Shown: positions 24,123 through 33,846, counted from the stretch's first letter. The stretch is DNA of 46,565 nucleotides from an uncultured Bacilli bacterium (GCA_944332225.1 CALVJO010000001.1:1-46565); one strand, 5' to 3'. Program-made: numbers and translations. The notes: generated from the letters alone by a model not told the origin.

Positions 24123-26753
24123 TTACTTACGTGGATTTTTAATGTTTGCTTGAGCAGCAGCTAATCTAGCAACTGGAACTCTGAATGGAGAGCAAGAAAC
24201 ATAATCTAATCCAACATTATGATAGAACTCAATTGAAATTGGATCACCACCGGTTTCACCGCAGACACCAACATGGAGATGGGAATTGGCTTTTCTACCT
24301 AAAGTCGTGGCCATTTCGACTAATTTACCAACACCAGGTTGATCGATGGTTTGGAATGGATCGTATTCAAAGATCTTGTTATCATAATATGCTGGCAAGA
24401 ATTTAGTTGCATCATCACGAGAGAATCCCATAGTCATTTGAGTTAAGTCATTTGTACCAAATGAGAAGAATTCAGCTTCAGTAGCAATCTCATCAGCTAA
24501 TAAAGCAGCTCTTGGGATTTCAATCATTGTTCCAACATGATAAGTCATCTTTTGTCCTGATTCAGCGATTACTTTGTCGCATGCTTCAGTGATTAACTTC
24601 TTAACATATTTGAATTCTCTTAATTCGATAACGAATGGAACCATGATTTCAGGTTCAATTTCGATACCTAATTCTTTTTGAGCGTCTAATGCTGCTGAAA
24701 TAATCGCGGTTGCTTGCATTCTAGCAATCTCAGGATAAACAACAGCTAATCTATCGCCTCTGAATCCTAACATTGGGTTGAATTCATGTAATTCAGCAAT
24801 TCTAGCCTTAACATCGCCTACGGTGATATTTAAAGCATTTGCTAATTCTTCAATCTTATCTTCTTCAGAAGGTAAGAATTCATGTAGAGGTGGGTCAAGA
24901 AGACGAATATTAACATTCTTTTCTTTCATGGTCATGAATAAGCCATAGAAATCTTTCTTTTGGAATGGTAATAATTCTTTTAAAGCAGCTTCTCTATCTT
25001 CAGTAGTTTTAGCTAAGATCATCTTTCTCATAGAGAAGATTCTATCTTCACCAAAGAACATATGTTCAGTACGGCAAAGTCCGATTCCTTGAGCTCCGAA
25101 ACGTAATGCGTTTTCAGCATCTCTAGGAGTATCAGCATTAGCTCTGACATCGAGATAACGATATTCATCAGCCCAAGCCATTAAACGTCCGAAGTTTCCA
25201 GATAATTCAGCAGGAATTTTCTTGATATCGCCGACATAGATATAACCAGTTGAACCGTTGACTGAGAAGACATCATCTGGTCCATAGACATGTCCATTAA
25301 TAGTCATAGTTCTTGCGTTTTCATCAATGATTGCCGCGTCACATCCAGTTACGCAGCACTTACCCATACCACGAGCGACGACAGCCGCGTGAGAAGTCAT
25401 ACCACCTCTCATGGTGACGATTGCTTCAGCAGCAACCATACCTATGATATCTTCTGGAGAAGTTTCTTCTCTAACTAAGATAACTTTCTCTCCAGCATCA
25501 TGTCTTTCTTTTGCTTCAGCAGCTGAGAAAGCTAATTTACCAGTTCCAGCTCCTGGAGAAGCAGGGTTACCCATAGCGGTAGGTTTAGTATTCTTTAATG
25601 CAGCAGGATCAAAAGTTGGGTGTAATAAATCATTAAGTGATTTTGCTTCAATTCTTAAAACTGCTTCTTTTGGAGTGATTAATCCTTCATCGACTAAATC
25701 ACAAGCAATCTTGAGTGCCGCGGCAGCAGTTCTCTTACCATTTCTAGTTTGTAAGAAATAGAGTTTACCATCTTCAATGGTGAATTCCATATCTTGCATA
25801 TCTCTATAATGTTCTTCGAGTTTATGCGCGGTAGCGATGAATTGATCGTATATTTCAGGTTGTTGTTTCTTTAATTCATCAATGTGATAAGGAGTTCTGA
25901 TACCAGCAACGACGTCTTCTCCTTGAGCGTTGATTAAATACTCAGCAAAGATTTGTTTTTCTCCGGTTGCAGGATCACGAGTGAATCCAACTCCAGTTCC
26001 TGAAGTATTACCCTTGTTACCAAAGACCATTGATTGAACGTTAACTGCAGTTCCCCATGAAGAAGGAATGTTATTCATTCTTCTATAAACATCAGCACGT
26101 TCATTGTTCCAAGATCTAAATACCGCGGCTACAGCTTCAAGTAATTGGACCCATGGATCAGTTGGGAATTCTTCTCCAACATGCTCTTTGTACCAAGCTT
26201 TATACTTTTTAACTAATTCTTTTAAATCTTCAGTTGGAACTTCGTAGTCAAACTTATATCCTTTTTCTTTCTTGATTTGTTCAAGCATCGCATCCATTTC
26301 TTTTCTTTCGAATCCTTTCGCGATGTTCGTGAACATTAAGATGAAACGTCTATAGCTATCGTAAGCGAATCTTGGATTGTCGGTTTCCTTAGCTAAGACT
26401 TCAACAGTTTCATCGTTAAGACCTAAGTTTAAGATGGTGTCCATCATACCTGGCATAGAAACTCTCGCGCCGGAACGAACAGATACCAATAATGGATTAT
26501 GCTTTCCACCTAAAGTCTTTCCTGTTTCTTTTTCTAATTCTTGTAATTTTTGTTTGATTTGAGCTTTGATTTCATCAGAAATCTTTTCTCCGTCATCATA
26601 ATACTGAGTACAAGCTTCGGTAGTGATTGTGAATCCTTGAGGAATTAAAATGCCAATTGATGCCATTTCGGCTAAACCAGCACCTTTTCCACCGAGGAGT
26701 TCCTTACCTAAGCCATGCGCTTCAGTAAAAAGATAAACATACTTTTTTGACAT
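24123..26753 (-). CDS. ppdK: Pyruvate, phosphate dikinase
   Basis: An 876-residue enzyme interconverting pyruvate, ATP and Pi with PEP, AMP and PPi. The N-terminal ATP-grasp region has GGKGAGLAEM and SVRSGARVSMPGMMDTILN. The swivelling phosphohistidine domain has GGMTSHAAVVARGMGK. The C-terminal PEP/pyruvate barrel has GLCRTEHMFF, the FSFGTNDLTQMTMG block and the end motif CGETGGDP with its catalytic Cys. Length and motifs are complete. A strong AGGAGG site precedes it. In anaerobes lacking pyruvate kinase or using PPi it runs in glycolysis; that use here is inferred. Confidence 0.97.
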   Translation of the reverse strand: MSKKYVYLFTEAHGLGKELLGGKGAGLAEMASIGILIPQGFTITTEACTQYYDDGEKISDEIKAQIKQKLQELEKETGKTLGGKHNPLLVSVRSGARVSMPGMMDTILNLGLNDETVEVLAKETDNPRFAYDSYRRFILMFTNIAKGFERKEMDAMLEQIKKEKGYKFDYEVPTEDLKELVKKYKAWYKEHVGEEFPTDPWVQLLEAVAAVFRSWNNERADVYRRMNNIPSSWGTAVNVQSMVFGNKGNTSGTGVGFTRDPATGEKQIFAEYLINAQGEDVVAGIRTPYHIDELKKQQPEIYDQFIATAHKLEEHYRDMQDMEFTIEDGKLYFLQTRNGKRTAAAALKIACDLVDEGLITPKEAVLRIEAKSLNDLLHPTFDPAALKNTKPTAMGNPASPGAGTGKLAFSAAEAKERHDAGEKVILVREETSPEDIIGMVAAEAIVTMRGGMTSHAAVVARGMGKCCVTGCDAAIIDENARTMTINGHVYGPDDVFSVNGSTGYIYVGDIKKIPAELSGNFGRLMAWADEYRYLDVRANADTPRDAENALRFGAQGIGLCRTEHMFFGEDRIFSMRKMILAKTTEDREAALKELLPFQKKDFYGLFMTMKEKNVNIRLLDPPLHEFLPSEEDKIEELANALNITVGDVKARIAELHEFNPMLGFRGDRLAVVYPEIARMQATAIISAALDAQKELGIEIEPEIMVPFVIELREFKYVKKLITEACDKVIAESGQKMTYHVGTMIEIPRAALLADEIATEAEFFSFGTNDLTQMTMGFSRDDATKFLPAYYDNKIFEYDPFQTIDQPGVGKLVEMATTLGRKANSHLHVGVCGETGGDPISIEFYHNVGLDYVSCSPFRVPVARLAAAQANIKNPRK

Positions 26754-26849
26754 AATTTCCTCCTATATGTTTAACAACGTTATTTTATCAAATGATAATG
26801 AAAAGTTATACAAATAAATGCAATAAGAAAAAGATTTTAACAAGGTTAT

Positions 26850-27566
26850 TTAATGATTATTTTCTTTGCTTTCCACTAATTTTTTTAACCCATCTACTTC
26901 ATCTTTTGTAAGCGTTCGATACTCACCTAGCTTTAGGTTATCATGATTTAAGAAAGCGAAAGAAACTCGATCTAACTTTAATACCTTCAAATTAAAGTTT
27001 TGAAACATCCGTTTTACTTGATGGAATTTACCTTGATGAATCGTTAGATAGGCCTTCTTATCATCGATTATTTCTAATTCACCAGGAAGAGTTAGCTCCC
27101 CATCTAACATAATTCCGTTTTTAAAGGCTAAAACTAAATCTTGAGGAATCTTAAAATCTGTCTCGACATAATATTTTTTATCAACATGGTATTTAGGTGC
27201 GATTAATCTATGATGTAAATTCCCATCATTAGTGATCAATAATGTTCCAGTTGTATCAACATCTAATCTTCCAACTGGAGATAATTTAACATGATCATAT
27301 CCTTCAATTAACTCTATCACCGTCGGATAAACATTATCATTACATGCTGAAACATAGCCTTCAGGCTTATTTAATACAAAATAATAATATGGTTGATATT
27401 CAATAATCTTATCGTTTAATTTCACGATCGTAGAATAAGGATTAAAATCATAATCTACTTGTTTAATAATCGTATCATCAAGAGAGACAAATCCCTTTTT
27501 TATTAAGATTTTAACTTCCTTACGCGTACCGATTCCAGCTTGTGAAAGAAACTTATCTAATCGCAT
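26850..27566 (-). CDS. rsuA: 16S rRNA pseudouridine synthase, RsuA/RluB family
   Basis: The product is 238 residues. An N-terminal S4 domain (MRLDKFLSQAGIGTRKE) is followed by the catalytic core with GRLDVDTTGTLLITND, whose first Asp is the catalytic residue. KKYYVE and QGKFHQVKRMF are also family motifs. It most likely isomerises U516 of 16S rRNA; RluB-type activity on 23S rRNA cannot be excluded. It is the last gene of a three-gene leftward operon with a SHOCT-domain membrane protein and a PAP2 phosphatase. Confidence 0.9.
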   Translation of the reverse strand: MRLDKFLSQAGIGTRKEVKILIKKGFVSLDDTIIKQVDYDFNPYSTIVKLNDKIIEYQPYYYFVLNKPEGYVSACNDNVYPTVIELIEGYDHVKLSPVGRLDVDTTGTLLITNDGNLHHRLIAPKYHVDKKYYVETDFKIPQDLVLAFKNGIMLDGELTLPGELEIIDDKKAYLTIHQGKFHQVKRMFQNFNLKVLKLDRVSFAFLNHDNLKLGEYRTLTKDEVDGLKKLVESKENNH

Positions 27567-27578
27567 TTTTAAAATATA

Positions 27579-28379
27579 TTATACTTTCAAAGAATCGACA
27601 ATCTCTTTACGCTTTTGAGAATATTCTTCTTCGGTCAATATTCCTTGATCATAAAGCTCTTTTAATTTATTTAATTTTTCAATTACTATCTCAGAATTAG
27701 AACTTTCTTCAACCTTTTTAACATTGTCTTCTTTAGTCTCTTTTTTATTAATTAAAGAAGTAAAATCAACTTTGCGATCAATTAATTCCATCGCTCCTGC
27801 GATTAAAGCAAAGAGAAGGAAGACCTCCATTGCTATAACAATTCCGCTGCTCATCGACATAGAAACGAATAAGAATAAAGCTGTCATTCCATATCCAATT
27901 GCTGAAAATACTAAAGAAGGCTTATCTTCTTCTTTTTTATTTAAAGCGATGATATAAGCAACAAGGGCGATGACACCAAATACGATGCAAACGATTGTTG
28001 AAGCATCAATTGTAAATTGTGATCCGGCAACAACATATCCATTGATAATCGCTAATATTGCAGTTAAGATATTGAGCCCTAAATAAACAATTAATGTTAA
28101 TAATCCATTACTAATTATTTTCTCTTGGCTAAATTTTTTCTTGTTTTCATCAGCGATATAATAAATAGAAACCGCGTTTAATGAAGCAAACACTAATAAG
28201 AAAATATTAAATAATAAATCTAAGATATAGGCAATCGGCATATACCATAAAACATCAATATAATGGAACGAATCAATAAAAGTTCCGATCGATGCTAAGT
28301 CAGAGATGAATCCAATGAGGCCGCAGATTAAAAGAAGTCCCCAAAATGAATACATAGTGATTTTTGTTGCTGTCTTCAT
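27579..28379 (-). CDS. Membrane protein with C-terminal SHOCT domain
   Basis: The product is about 266 residues. Some six hydrophobic segments fill residues 10-205, followed by a charged linker and a C-terminal SHOCT motif (LNKLKELYDQGILTEEEYSQ, then KRKEIVDSL), a short helical module common at the ends of membrane and envelope proteins. The start at 28379 is chosen because GGGAGGAAAA precedes it; a longer frame would run back over the upstream gene's end. It begins one base after the PAP2 stop codon. The function is unknown. Confidence 0.75.
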   Translation of the reverse strand: MKTATKITMYSFWGLLLICGLIGFISDLASIGTFIDSFHYIDVLWYMPIAYILDLLFNIFLLVFASLNAVSIYYIADENKKKFSQEKIISNGLLTLIVYLGLNILTAILAIINGYVVAGSQFTIDASTIVCIVFGVIALVAYIIALNKKEEDKPSLVFSAIGYGMTALFLFVSMSMSSGIVIAMEVFLLFALIAGAMELIDRKVDFTSLINKKETKEDNVKKVEESSNSEIVIEKLNKLKELYDQGILTEEEYSQKRKEIVDSLKV

Positions 28380-28380
28380 A

Positions 28381-28989
28381 TTATTTTCCTCCCATAACAA
28401 CTTTTTTATTTATTTTATTATTAATTAGCCTATCAATTTTAGGACTAATTAAATCACCAAATTTACAAGCTATCGTTCCCGAAAGGATTCCAAATCCCAT
28501 CCCTGCTATCACATCAGAAAAATAATGCGCGCCTAAGATGATTCTTGAAAGCCCAACTAAACTAGCTAAGACATATGCATAAGGGGCTAATTTCTTATCA
28601 TAATTTGATACTATAAAAGCCGCGGCAAAGCTAACTAAAGCATGGTTAGAAGGAAATGACGCGCCGCTAGGGTAGGAATAATTAAGTGAATCCATCAAAG
28701 CTTGAAATCCTTCAATCTCAATATATGGACGAGGTCTATCAAATAAATTTTTTAATCCAAATTCTGAAAGAGCCCAAATCGCTACTACAGGAATAATTGA
28801 AATAATTAAATATAAAGATAATTTTTTCTTGTTTCTAAAATAATATATGATTGTTAAAACGATAGCCAATATCAGCCACATCTGTCCCCAGGAGTTAATT
28901 TCAGATAAAAACTTACTGATTCTGCTGACTATCTCAATTGATGAGATATTTTCTAATACCCATGTTGAAATCCAAGTATCTGTAAACAT
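28381..28989 (-). CDS. PAP2-superfamily membrane phosphatase
   Basis: The product is 202 residues with several transmembrane segments. The three active-site motifs of the PAP2 family are present: KNLFDRPRP (K-x6-RP), FPSNHA (PSGH-like, with Asn in place of Gly), and SRIILGAHYFSD (SR-x5-H-x3-D). Substrates in the family include phosphatidic acid, undecaprenyl diphosphate and phosphatidylglycerophosphate; which applies cannot be told here. AGGAG precedes the ATG. First gene of the operon. Confidence 0.9.
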   Translation of the reverse strand: MFTDTWISTWVLENISSIEIVSRISKFLSEINSWGQMWLILAIVLTIIYYFRNKKKLSLYLIISIIPVVAIWALSEFGLKNLFDRPRPYIEIEGFQALMDSLNYSYPSGASFPSNHALVSFAAAFIVSNYDKKLAPYAYVLASLVGLSRIILGAHYFSDVIAGMGFGILSGTIACKFGDLISPKIDRLINNKINKKVVMGGK

Positions 28990-29166
28990 TTGTTCTCCTA
29001 AATATAATTAAATTTTATCATATATATAGAAAAATATTAACGCATTTTTACTGATAATAAAAGTTTGTCAGTCTTCAATATTTGTAAAATAAGGTAAAAA
29101 TACTACCAATTATGCATAGATTGCGACAAAAGAAGTCAAACAAATAATTTTTAATTATATTCTAAA

Positions 29167-29180
29167 TGTAAGCGGTTATA
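29167..29180 (+). promoter_or_regulatory. cre-like operator in the GH3 promoter
   Basis: TGTAAGCGGTTATA matches the catabolite-responsive element consensus (TGWAANCGNTNWCA) at all but one position and overlaps a TATAAT -10 box (29177-29182). A LacI/CcpA-type repressor bound here would block transcription of the beta-glucosidase gene when a preferred sugar is present. Confidence 0.5.
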
Positions 29181-29227
29181 ATATAATCAACGGGCATAAA
29201 ATGCCATTAATAAGTTTTAGGAGCTAT

Positions 29228-31648
29228 ATGAAACATCAAGATCTAATTTCTCAAATGACTTTAGAGGAAAAAATCTCTCTCCTGTCAGGAAAAGACTTCT
29301 GGCAGACTCAAAATATCGATAGGCTTAATATCCCTTCGATCTTTCTCTCGGATGGTCCTCACGGGCTTAGAAAACAAGCTGCCGCCGCGGATCACCTTGG
29401 ATTAAATCCTTCAATTCCGGCAACCTGCTTTCCAACCGCCGCGACTATGGCAAACTCATTCGATCCAAGTTTAGGCTATGGTATCGAAGAAAGAGTCGGT
29501 AAAGAAGCGGTTAAAAACAAAGTATCCGTCGTCTTAGGACCTGGAACTAACATCAAAAGAAACCCATTATGCGGAAGAAACTTTGAATATTTCTCTGAAG
29601 ATCCTTATCTATCAGGAAAGATGTCAGTTGCCTACATCCAAGGTTTACAAGATCAAGGAATCTCTGGATGTATCAAACACTTTGCTTGTAACAACCAAGA
29701 ATTACGTCGTCTATCATATGATTCAGTAGTCGACGAAAGAGCTTTAAGAGAAATCTATTTAACTTCCTTTGAAATGGCAGTTAAAGAAGGTCACACCTTA
29801 TCTCTTATGACTTCATACAATAAATTAAACGGCGAATACACGAATGAAAATACTCATCTACTCGTGGATATTCTCCGTAACGATTGGAAATATGATGGTT
29901 TCATCGTCACCGACTGGGGAGGAAATAACTCTCGAGTCGAAGCTTTAAAAGCGACTAACGCTTTAGAGATGCCTTCTTCAGGAGGAGAATCCGGAAAAGA
30001 AGTATTAAAAGCTGTTCAAGATGGAACATTAGACGAAAAGATAATTGATGAAAGAGTTGATGAATTACTAACCTTAATTGATAAAACAACAAAAGCTTTC
30101 TCTACAGATATTGAATGCGATTATGATGAGCATCACGAATACGCACGAAAATGTGCAGAAGAAAGCATGGTCTTACTTAAAAACGATGGAACATTACCAT
30201 TTAATAAGACTGATAAAGTAGCAATAATCGGTGATTTTGCTGACAAGATGCGTTATCAAGGCGCAGGTTCATCAATTGTTAATCCAACCAAAGTTGATTC
30301 TCTTCTTGGAATGAAAGAGCATTTTAACTTTAATTTTGTAGGATTTGCTCCTGGATTCGATAGATTTGGAAAAAAGAATAAAAAACTTAAAAACCAAGCT
30401 ATTGAACTAGCTAAAAATGCAGATATTCTTTTAGTCTTCCTTGGTCTTGATGAAGTAACCGAGGCTGAAGGTCTCGATAGAAGCAACATGAAGCTTCCAA
30501 GCAATCAGCTTGAGCTCATTGAAGAGTTAAAGAAGTTAAATAAAAAGATCGTTGTTCTCTTAGCCGCGGGATCCGCTTTAGAGTTAACATTTGATGATGA
30601 TAAGATTAATTCAATTCTTCATACTTATCTTCCTGGACAAGCTGGAGCCCTAGCTATTATTAAAATCTTAAACGGCGAAGTTAACCCTTCAGGAAAACTC
30701 GCGGAGACTTATCCTTTAAAATATGAAGATGTCCCGTCAGCCTTTAACTTCCCTTGCGATCAACAATACATTCATTATAAAGAGTCAATATTCGTTGGAT
30801 ATCGTTATTTCTTAACTAAAGGCGTCGAAGTTAAATATCCTTTCGGATACGGTTTATCCTATACAACTTTCAAGTATTCTGATTTAAAAGTCACTGATAA
30901 AGGTGTTACATTTAAATTAACTAATACAGGTTCTAGAACTGGTAAAGAGATAGCTCAACTTTATGTTGGGCTTAAGAATTCTCATATCTTAAGACCTCTA
31001 AGAGAACTTAAAGGATTCGTTAAAGTAGAATTGAAACCTAATGAGACTAAAGAAGTTACCATTCCATTTGATGATAAAACATTCCGTTATTTCTCAACAG
31101 TTTCTAATAAATTTGAGATTGAAGGTGGCACTTACGATATCTTAATTGGAGCCTCATCACAAGATATCCGTCTTGAAGGTACTTTAAAAGTCGAATCTAC
31201 TTTAGATCAATATCCTTATGATTTAAAACAATTGATGGGATATCAAAAATTAGATATTAAAGAGATTCCAACTTCCGAATTTGAATTATTGATGGGCCAT
31301 AAAGTTCATCATAATGTCGTCCATCATAAAAAGCATAGAATCGATGTTGACTATAACACCACAGTCTTAGAATTAAAGCACGCGCGAGGCTGGTTTGGTA
31401 GATTCTTTGCTGGAGCCTTAAACTTTGCCTATAAATTCTTAATATTAATTGGAAAGAAAGAAACCGCGAACACTCTTGTGATGGGAGTCTTCCATCAACC
31501 GATGAGAAATCTTTCTAAGATGGGAGGAATCCTAACCATGAAACAATTAGATGGATTACTATTGATGTTTGATGGCCATTTCTTCAAAGGATTCAACATC
31601 TTCATTCACGGAAAAAATAAGAAAAAGAAAGAAAAGAAATCTAAATAA
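29228..31648 (+). CDS. GH3 beta-glucosidase-type glycoside hydrolase, cytoplasmic
   Basis: The product is about 806 residues with the standard GH3 order. The TIM barrel has LSDGPHGLR, then GRNFEYFSEDP and KHFACNNQE, with nucleophile Asp in GFIVTDWGG. Then come the alpha/beta sandwich (MVLLKNDGTLPF, AGSALELTFD) and the FnIII-like domain (FGYGLSYTTFKY). There is no signal peptide, so it should act inside the cell on imported glycosides. The ATG at 29228 follows AGGAG. An unusual 130-residue C-terminal extension ends in a Lys-rich tail (KNKKKKEKKSK) and includes a Phe/Leu-rich, membrane-seeking segment. The exact substrate is unknown. Confidence 0.92.
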   Translation: MKHQDLISQMTLEEKISLLSGKDFWQTQNIDRLNIPSIFLSDGPHGLRKQAAAADHLGLNPSIPATCFPTAATMANSFDPSLGYGIEERVGKEAVKNKVSVVLGPGTNIKRNPLCGRNFEYFSEDPYLSGKMSVAYIQGLQDQGISGCIKHFACNNQELRRLSYDSVVDERALREIYLTSFEMAVKEGHTLSLMTSYNKLNGEYTNENTHLLVDILRNDWKYDGFIVTDWGGNNSRVEALKATNALEMPSSGGESGKEVLKAVQDGTLDEKIIDERVDELLTLIDKTTKAFSTDIECDYDEHHEYARKCAEESMVLLKNDGTLPFNKTDKVAIIGDFADKMRYQGAGSSIVNPTKVDSLLGMKEHFNFNFVGFAPGFDRFGKKNKKLKNQAIELAKNADILLVFLGLDEVTEAEGLDRSNMKLPSNQLELIEELKKLNKKIVVLLAAGSALELTFDDDKINSILHTYLPGQAGALAIIKILNGEVNPSGKLAETYPLKYEDVPSAFNFPCDQQYIHYKESIFVGYRYFLTKGVEVKYPFGYGLSYTTFKYSDLKVTDKGVTFKLTNTGSRTGKEIAQLYVGLKNSHILRPLRELKGFVKVELKPNETKEVTIPFDDKTFRYFSTVSNKFEIEGGTYDILIGASSQDIRLEGTLKVESTLDQYPYDLKQLMGYQKLDIKEIPTSEFELLMGHKVHHNVVHHKKHRIDVDYNTTVLELKHARGWFGRFFAGALNFAYKFLILIGKKETANTLVMGVFHQPMRNLSKMGGILTMKQLDGLLLMFDGHFFKGFNIFIHGKNKKKKEKKSK

Positions 31649-31657
31649 GCATTTTAA

Positions 31658-31684
31658 AAGGAACGACAGCATCGTTCCTTTTTA
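31658..31684. terminator. Bidirectional terminator between GH3 and the redox operon
   Basis: AAAGGAACGA / TCGTTCCTTT with a five-base loop, followed by T-runs in both directions, between convergent genes. Confidence 0.85.
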
Positions 31685-31695
31685 TTATGTCTTAA

Positions 31696-32181
31696 CTATT
31701 TTAATAAACTTATCGTTAAACCAGTTACATTTAGTAAAGAAGTAATTTCTTCATTAGATAAATTAACTATTCTTCCTAAAGGTGTATATGACCAAGTGTT
31801 ACTTCCAAAGAAGAAAGTGATCTGATTTTGGTTATATAGCAAGATATCTCCAGGCTTTGTTTCGATTCTAGAATCTGACGAAATTATATCTTGAGTAAGG
31901 TGACCAACCTGTTCAAATCCTCCGTATAATGTAGTTTGAATATCTAATGGTAGCAAGGTTTTCAGTTGCTCGACAGACGCATTATTTTCCCATTCAACTT
32001 CTATTTCTCGATCATTAATCACTAATCTCATATCGTCATTATCCTCTGTTTCACTTGTATTTATATTTATATTGCTTGTTGTAACTTCGTCAATGGATGA
32101 AAAAGGAGTTGTCGCATCGCTACCCATTCCGTTACAGCTAGCTAAAAGCATTAAGGCTGCTAATAATATAATCTTTTTCAT
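31696..32181 (-). CDS. Lipoprotein with cyclophilin-like domain
   Basis: The product is 161 residues: signal peptide and lipobox (ILLAALMLLASC), an acidic Thr/Ser-rich linker, then a domain from about residue 50 (MRLVINDREIEVEWENN) through the DILLYNQNQITFFFG and WSYTPLGRI blocks. This pattern fits the cyclophilin-like domain family, often next to flavodoxin genes. It is the last gene of an operon with a flavodoxin and an alcohol dehydrogenase, starting one base after the flavodoxin stop. Its role is unknown. Confidence 0.78.
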   Translation of the reverse strand: MKKIILLAALMLLASCNGMGSDATTPFSSIDEVTTSNININTSETEDNDDMRLVINDREIEVEWENNASVEQLKTLLPLDIQTTLYGGFEQVGHLTQDIISSDSRIETKPGDILLYNQNQITFFFGSNTWSYTPLGRIVNLSNEEITSLLNVTGLTISLLK

Positions 32182-32182
32182 A

Positions 32183-32638
32183 TTATTTTAAGAATTCATC
32201 GATCGCTTTAACGTTATTAAAAGTTCCAGTTTTAACAATATTTATATCTTTATACATACTTTTAATTCTAGAAGTTGCTTTTTCAATTGTAGATCCTCCA
32301 GAAGTAGCAAATAAGTATACATTATGTAACTTATCATGATATTTATCTAAAAAAGTATCGATTATTCTTGGTTCAATATACCACCAGATAGGGAAACCGA
32401 TATAGACGTTTTGATATTGATCAAGATTATCAATAGAAGAGGCTATCTCCGGTCTTACTTCTGAATTAAATTCAACCGTGGTGAGAGAATTTTTATCCAT
32501 CCAATTTAAATCACTTTTAGAATAAATATGCTTTGGAACAATTTCAAAGATATCTCCGTTTAATCTTTCTTGAAGACTTGTAGCAACTTTCTTAGTTGTT
32601 CCTTCCGCGGAGAAATAAACAATAATATTATCTTTCAT
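32183..32638 (-). CDS. Flavodoxin-family protein
   Basis: The product is 151 residues. The N-terminal FMN phosphate loop (VYFSAEGTTKKVA) is a variant of the SxTGNT loop. The 90s loop region reads GFPIWWYIEPRIIDTFL, as in flavodoxin-like reductase partners. The FATSGGS segment is the next FMN-contact region. It likely carries electrons or reduces quinone-like compounds using FMN. AAGGAG precedes the start, and the reading frame overlaps the alcohol dehydrogenase end by 11 bp. Confidence 0.88.
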   Translation of the reverse strand: MKDNIIVYFSAEGTTKKVATSLQERLNGDIFEIVPKHIYSKSDLNWMDKNSLTTVEFNSEVRPEIASSIDNLDQYQNVYIGFPIWWYIEPRIIDTFLDKYHDKLHNVYLFATSGGSTIEKATSRIKSMYKDINIVKTGTFNNVKAIDEFLK

Positions 32639-33806
32639 CTAAACTCCTTAATAAGATTTCTTTAATATCTTCTTTTGTTAAAACCTTGTAACCTCCATTT
32701 AAAATTGCAGTTACTGATACAATTTCATCAATATTATCTTCACTTACTCCTAGCTCTCTAGTATTAAGAACTAAACCTAATTCCTTCATCCAGGCTTTCA
32801 TTCTATCTAATCCTTCTAAGGCGATTTCTTCGTCAGTCTTATCTGCTGGATCAACATTAAATACATTCTTTGCAAATCTTACAAACTTAGCTAATCCATA
32901 AGGCATAATATAACGATAATAGGCTAAAGATACGGAAGATAAGGTCATTCCGTGAGTTGCATTAGTCACACCTCCAATAGCTTGACCAATCATATGAACC
33001 ATCCAGTCAGTTGATTTTCCTCTAGAGATTAAAGTATTTAAAGCCCAGGTTGCTGACCACATGATATTAGACATTGCTTCATAATTATTTTGATCTTTAG
33101 AAGCGATTAATGAAGAATGAATAACCGATTTCATAAGGCCTTCTGAAATATAATCTGAAGTGTTATCATCTTCTCCAGAAAAATATTGTTCACATATATG
33201 ATTAAAAATATCATAGATTCCCGCGATTAAGTGATAATGAGGTAAAGTCATCGTATAACGAGGATTTAAAATAGCAAATCTAGGCATAATTTCTTCACTT
33301 TGGAAAACATGGCCAATTTTTTGATGGGTAGAAGTATTTGTTATAACCGCGCCGGCATTCATTTCTGAACCTGTTCCAGCCATAGTTAAAATCGCTCCAA
33401 CAGGAACAATCTTACATGTAGGTTCTTCAAATCTTATATAATATTTTTCCCAAGGATCTTCAGAACAATTAATGGATACGCTTATAGCCTTTGCATAATC
33501 AATAACTGATCCTCCTCCAACAGCAAGAATTAAAGATATTTCTTGTTTTCTTGCGGTTTCTAATCCTTGGTATAATTTATCTAAAGTAGGATTAGGCATG
33601 ACTGAATTGATCTCAATCACATTTTTATCATTATCTTTTAAAATATTTACAATTGAATCATAGATACCATTACGTTTGATCGAACCTCCTCCATAAATTA
33701 AAAGAATGTTCTTTCCATATTTTTTAAGTTCATCATTTAAATAAGAAAGTGAGTCTTCTCCAAAGTATAATTTGGTTGGATTACAGTAAACAAAATTTGA
33801 TAGCAT
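32628..33806 (-). CDS. Iron-containing alcohol dehydrogenase (YqhD/BdhA-like)
   Basis: The product is 392 residues. The start FVYCNPTKLYFGEDSL is characteristic of the butanol dehydrogenase/YqhD branch. The cofactor loop is AVGGGSVIDYAKAIS. Metal ligands are expected in the IAGIYDIFNHICEQ helix (Asp, His) and in ATHGMTLSS (His). Members reduce aldehydes with NAD(P)H, in fermentation or detoxification. Strong AAAGGAG site. It heads the operon with the flavodoxin and the cyclophilin-like lipoprotein, behind a well-formed promoter flanked by palindromes. Confidence 0.93.
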   Translation of the reverse strand: MLSNFVYCNPTKLYFGEDSLSYLNDELKKYGKNILLIYGGGSIKRNGIYDSIVNILKDNDKNVIEINSVMPNPTLDKLYQGLETARKQEISLILAVGGGSVIDYAKAISVSINCSEDPWEKYYIRFEEPTCKIVPVGAILTMAGTGSEMNAGAVITNTSTHQKIGHVFQSEEIMPRFAILNPRYTMTLPHYHLIAGIYDIFNHICEQYFSGEDDNTSDYISEGLMKSVIHSSLIASKDQNNYEAMSNIMWSATWALNTLISRGKSTDWMVHMIGQAIGGVTNATHGMTLSSVSLAYYRYIMPYGLAKFVRFAKNVFNVDPADKTDEEIALEGLDRMKAWMKELGLVLNTRELGVSEDNIDEIVSVTAILNGGYKVLTKEDIKEILLRSLDER

Positions 33807-33823
33807 ATCTTCTCCTTTAATTA

Positions 33824-33840
33824 ACTGACATTGTGTCAGT
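33824..33840. promoter_or_regulatory. Palindrome 1 of the alcohol dehydrogenase promoter
   Basis: ACTGACATTGTGTCAGT, symmetric about its central base but for one pair. It lies just downstream of the -10 box, at the expected start of transcription, where a bound repressor would block initiation. Confidence 0.6.
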
Positions 33841-33846
33841 ATTTAT

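Noticed and set aside
24185-26562. Several open frames opposite ppdK
   Set aside because: All lie within the intact, fully conserved ppdK gene on the other strand.
28990-29160. Riboswitch before the cytoplasmic GH3 gene
   Set aside because: No conserved aptamer core or terminator-antiterminator pair could be traced; only a promoter and cre-like site are supported.
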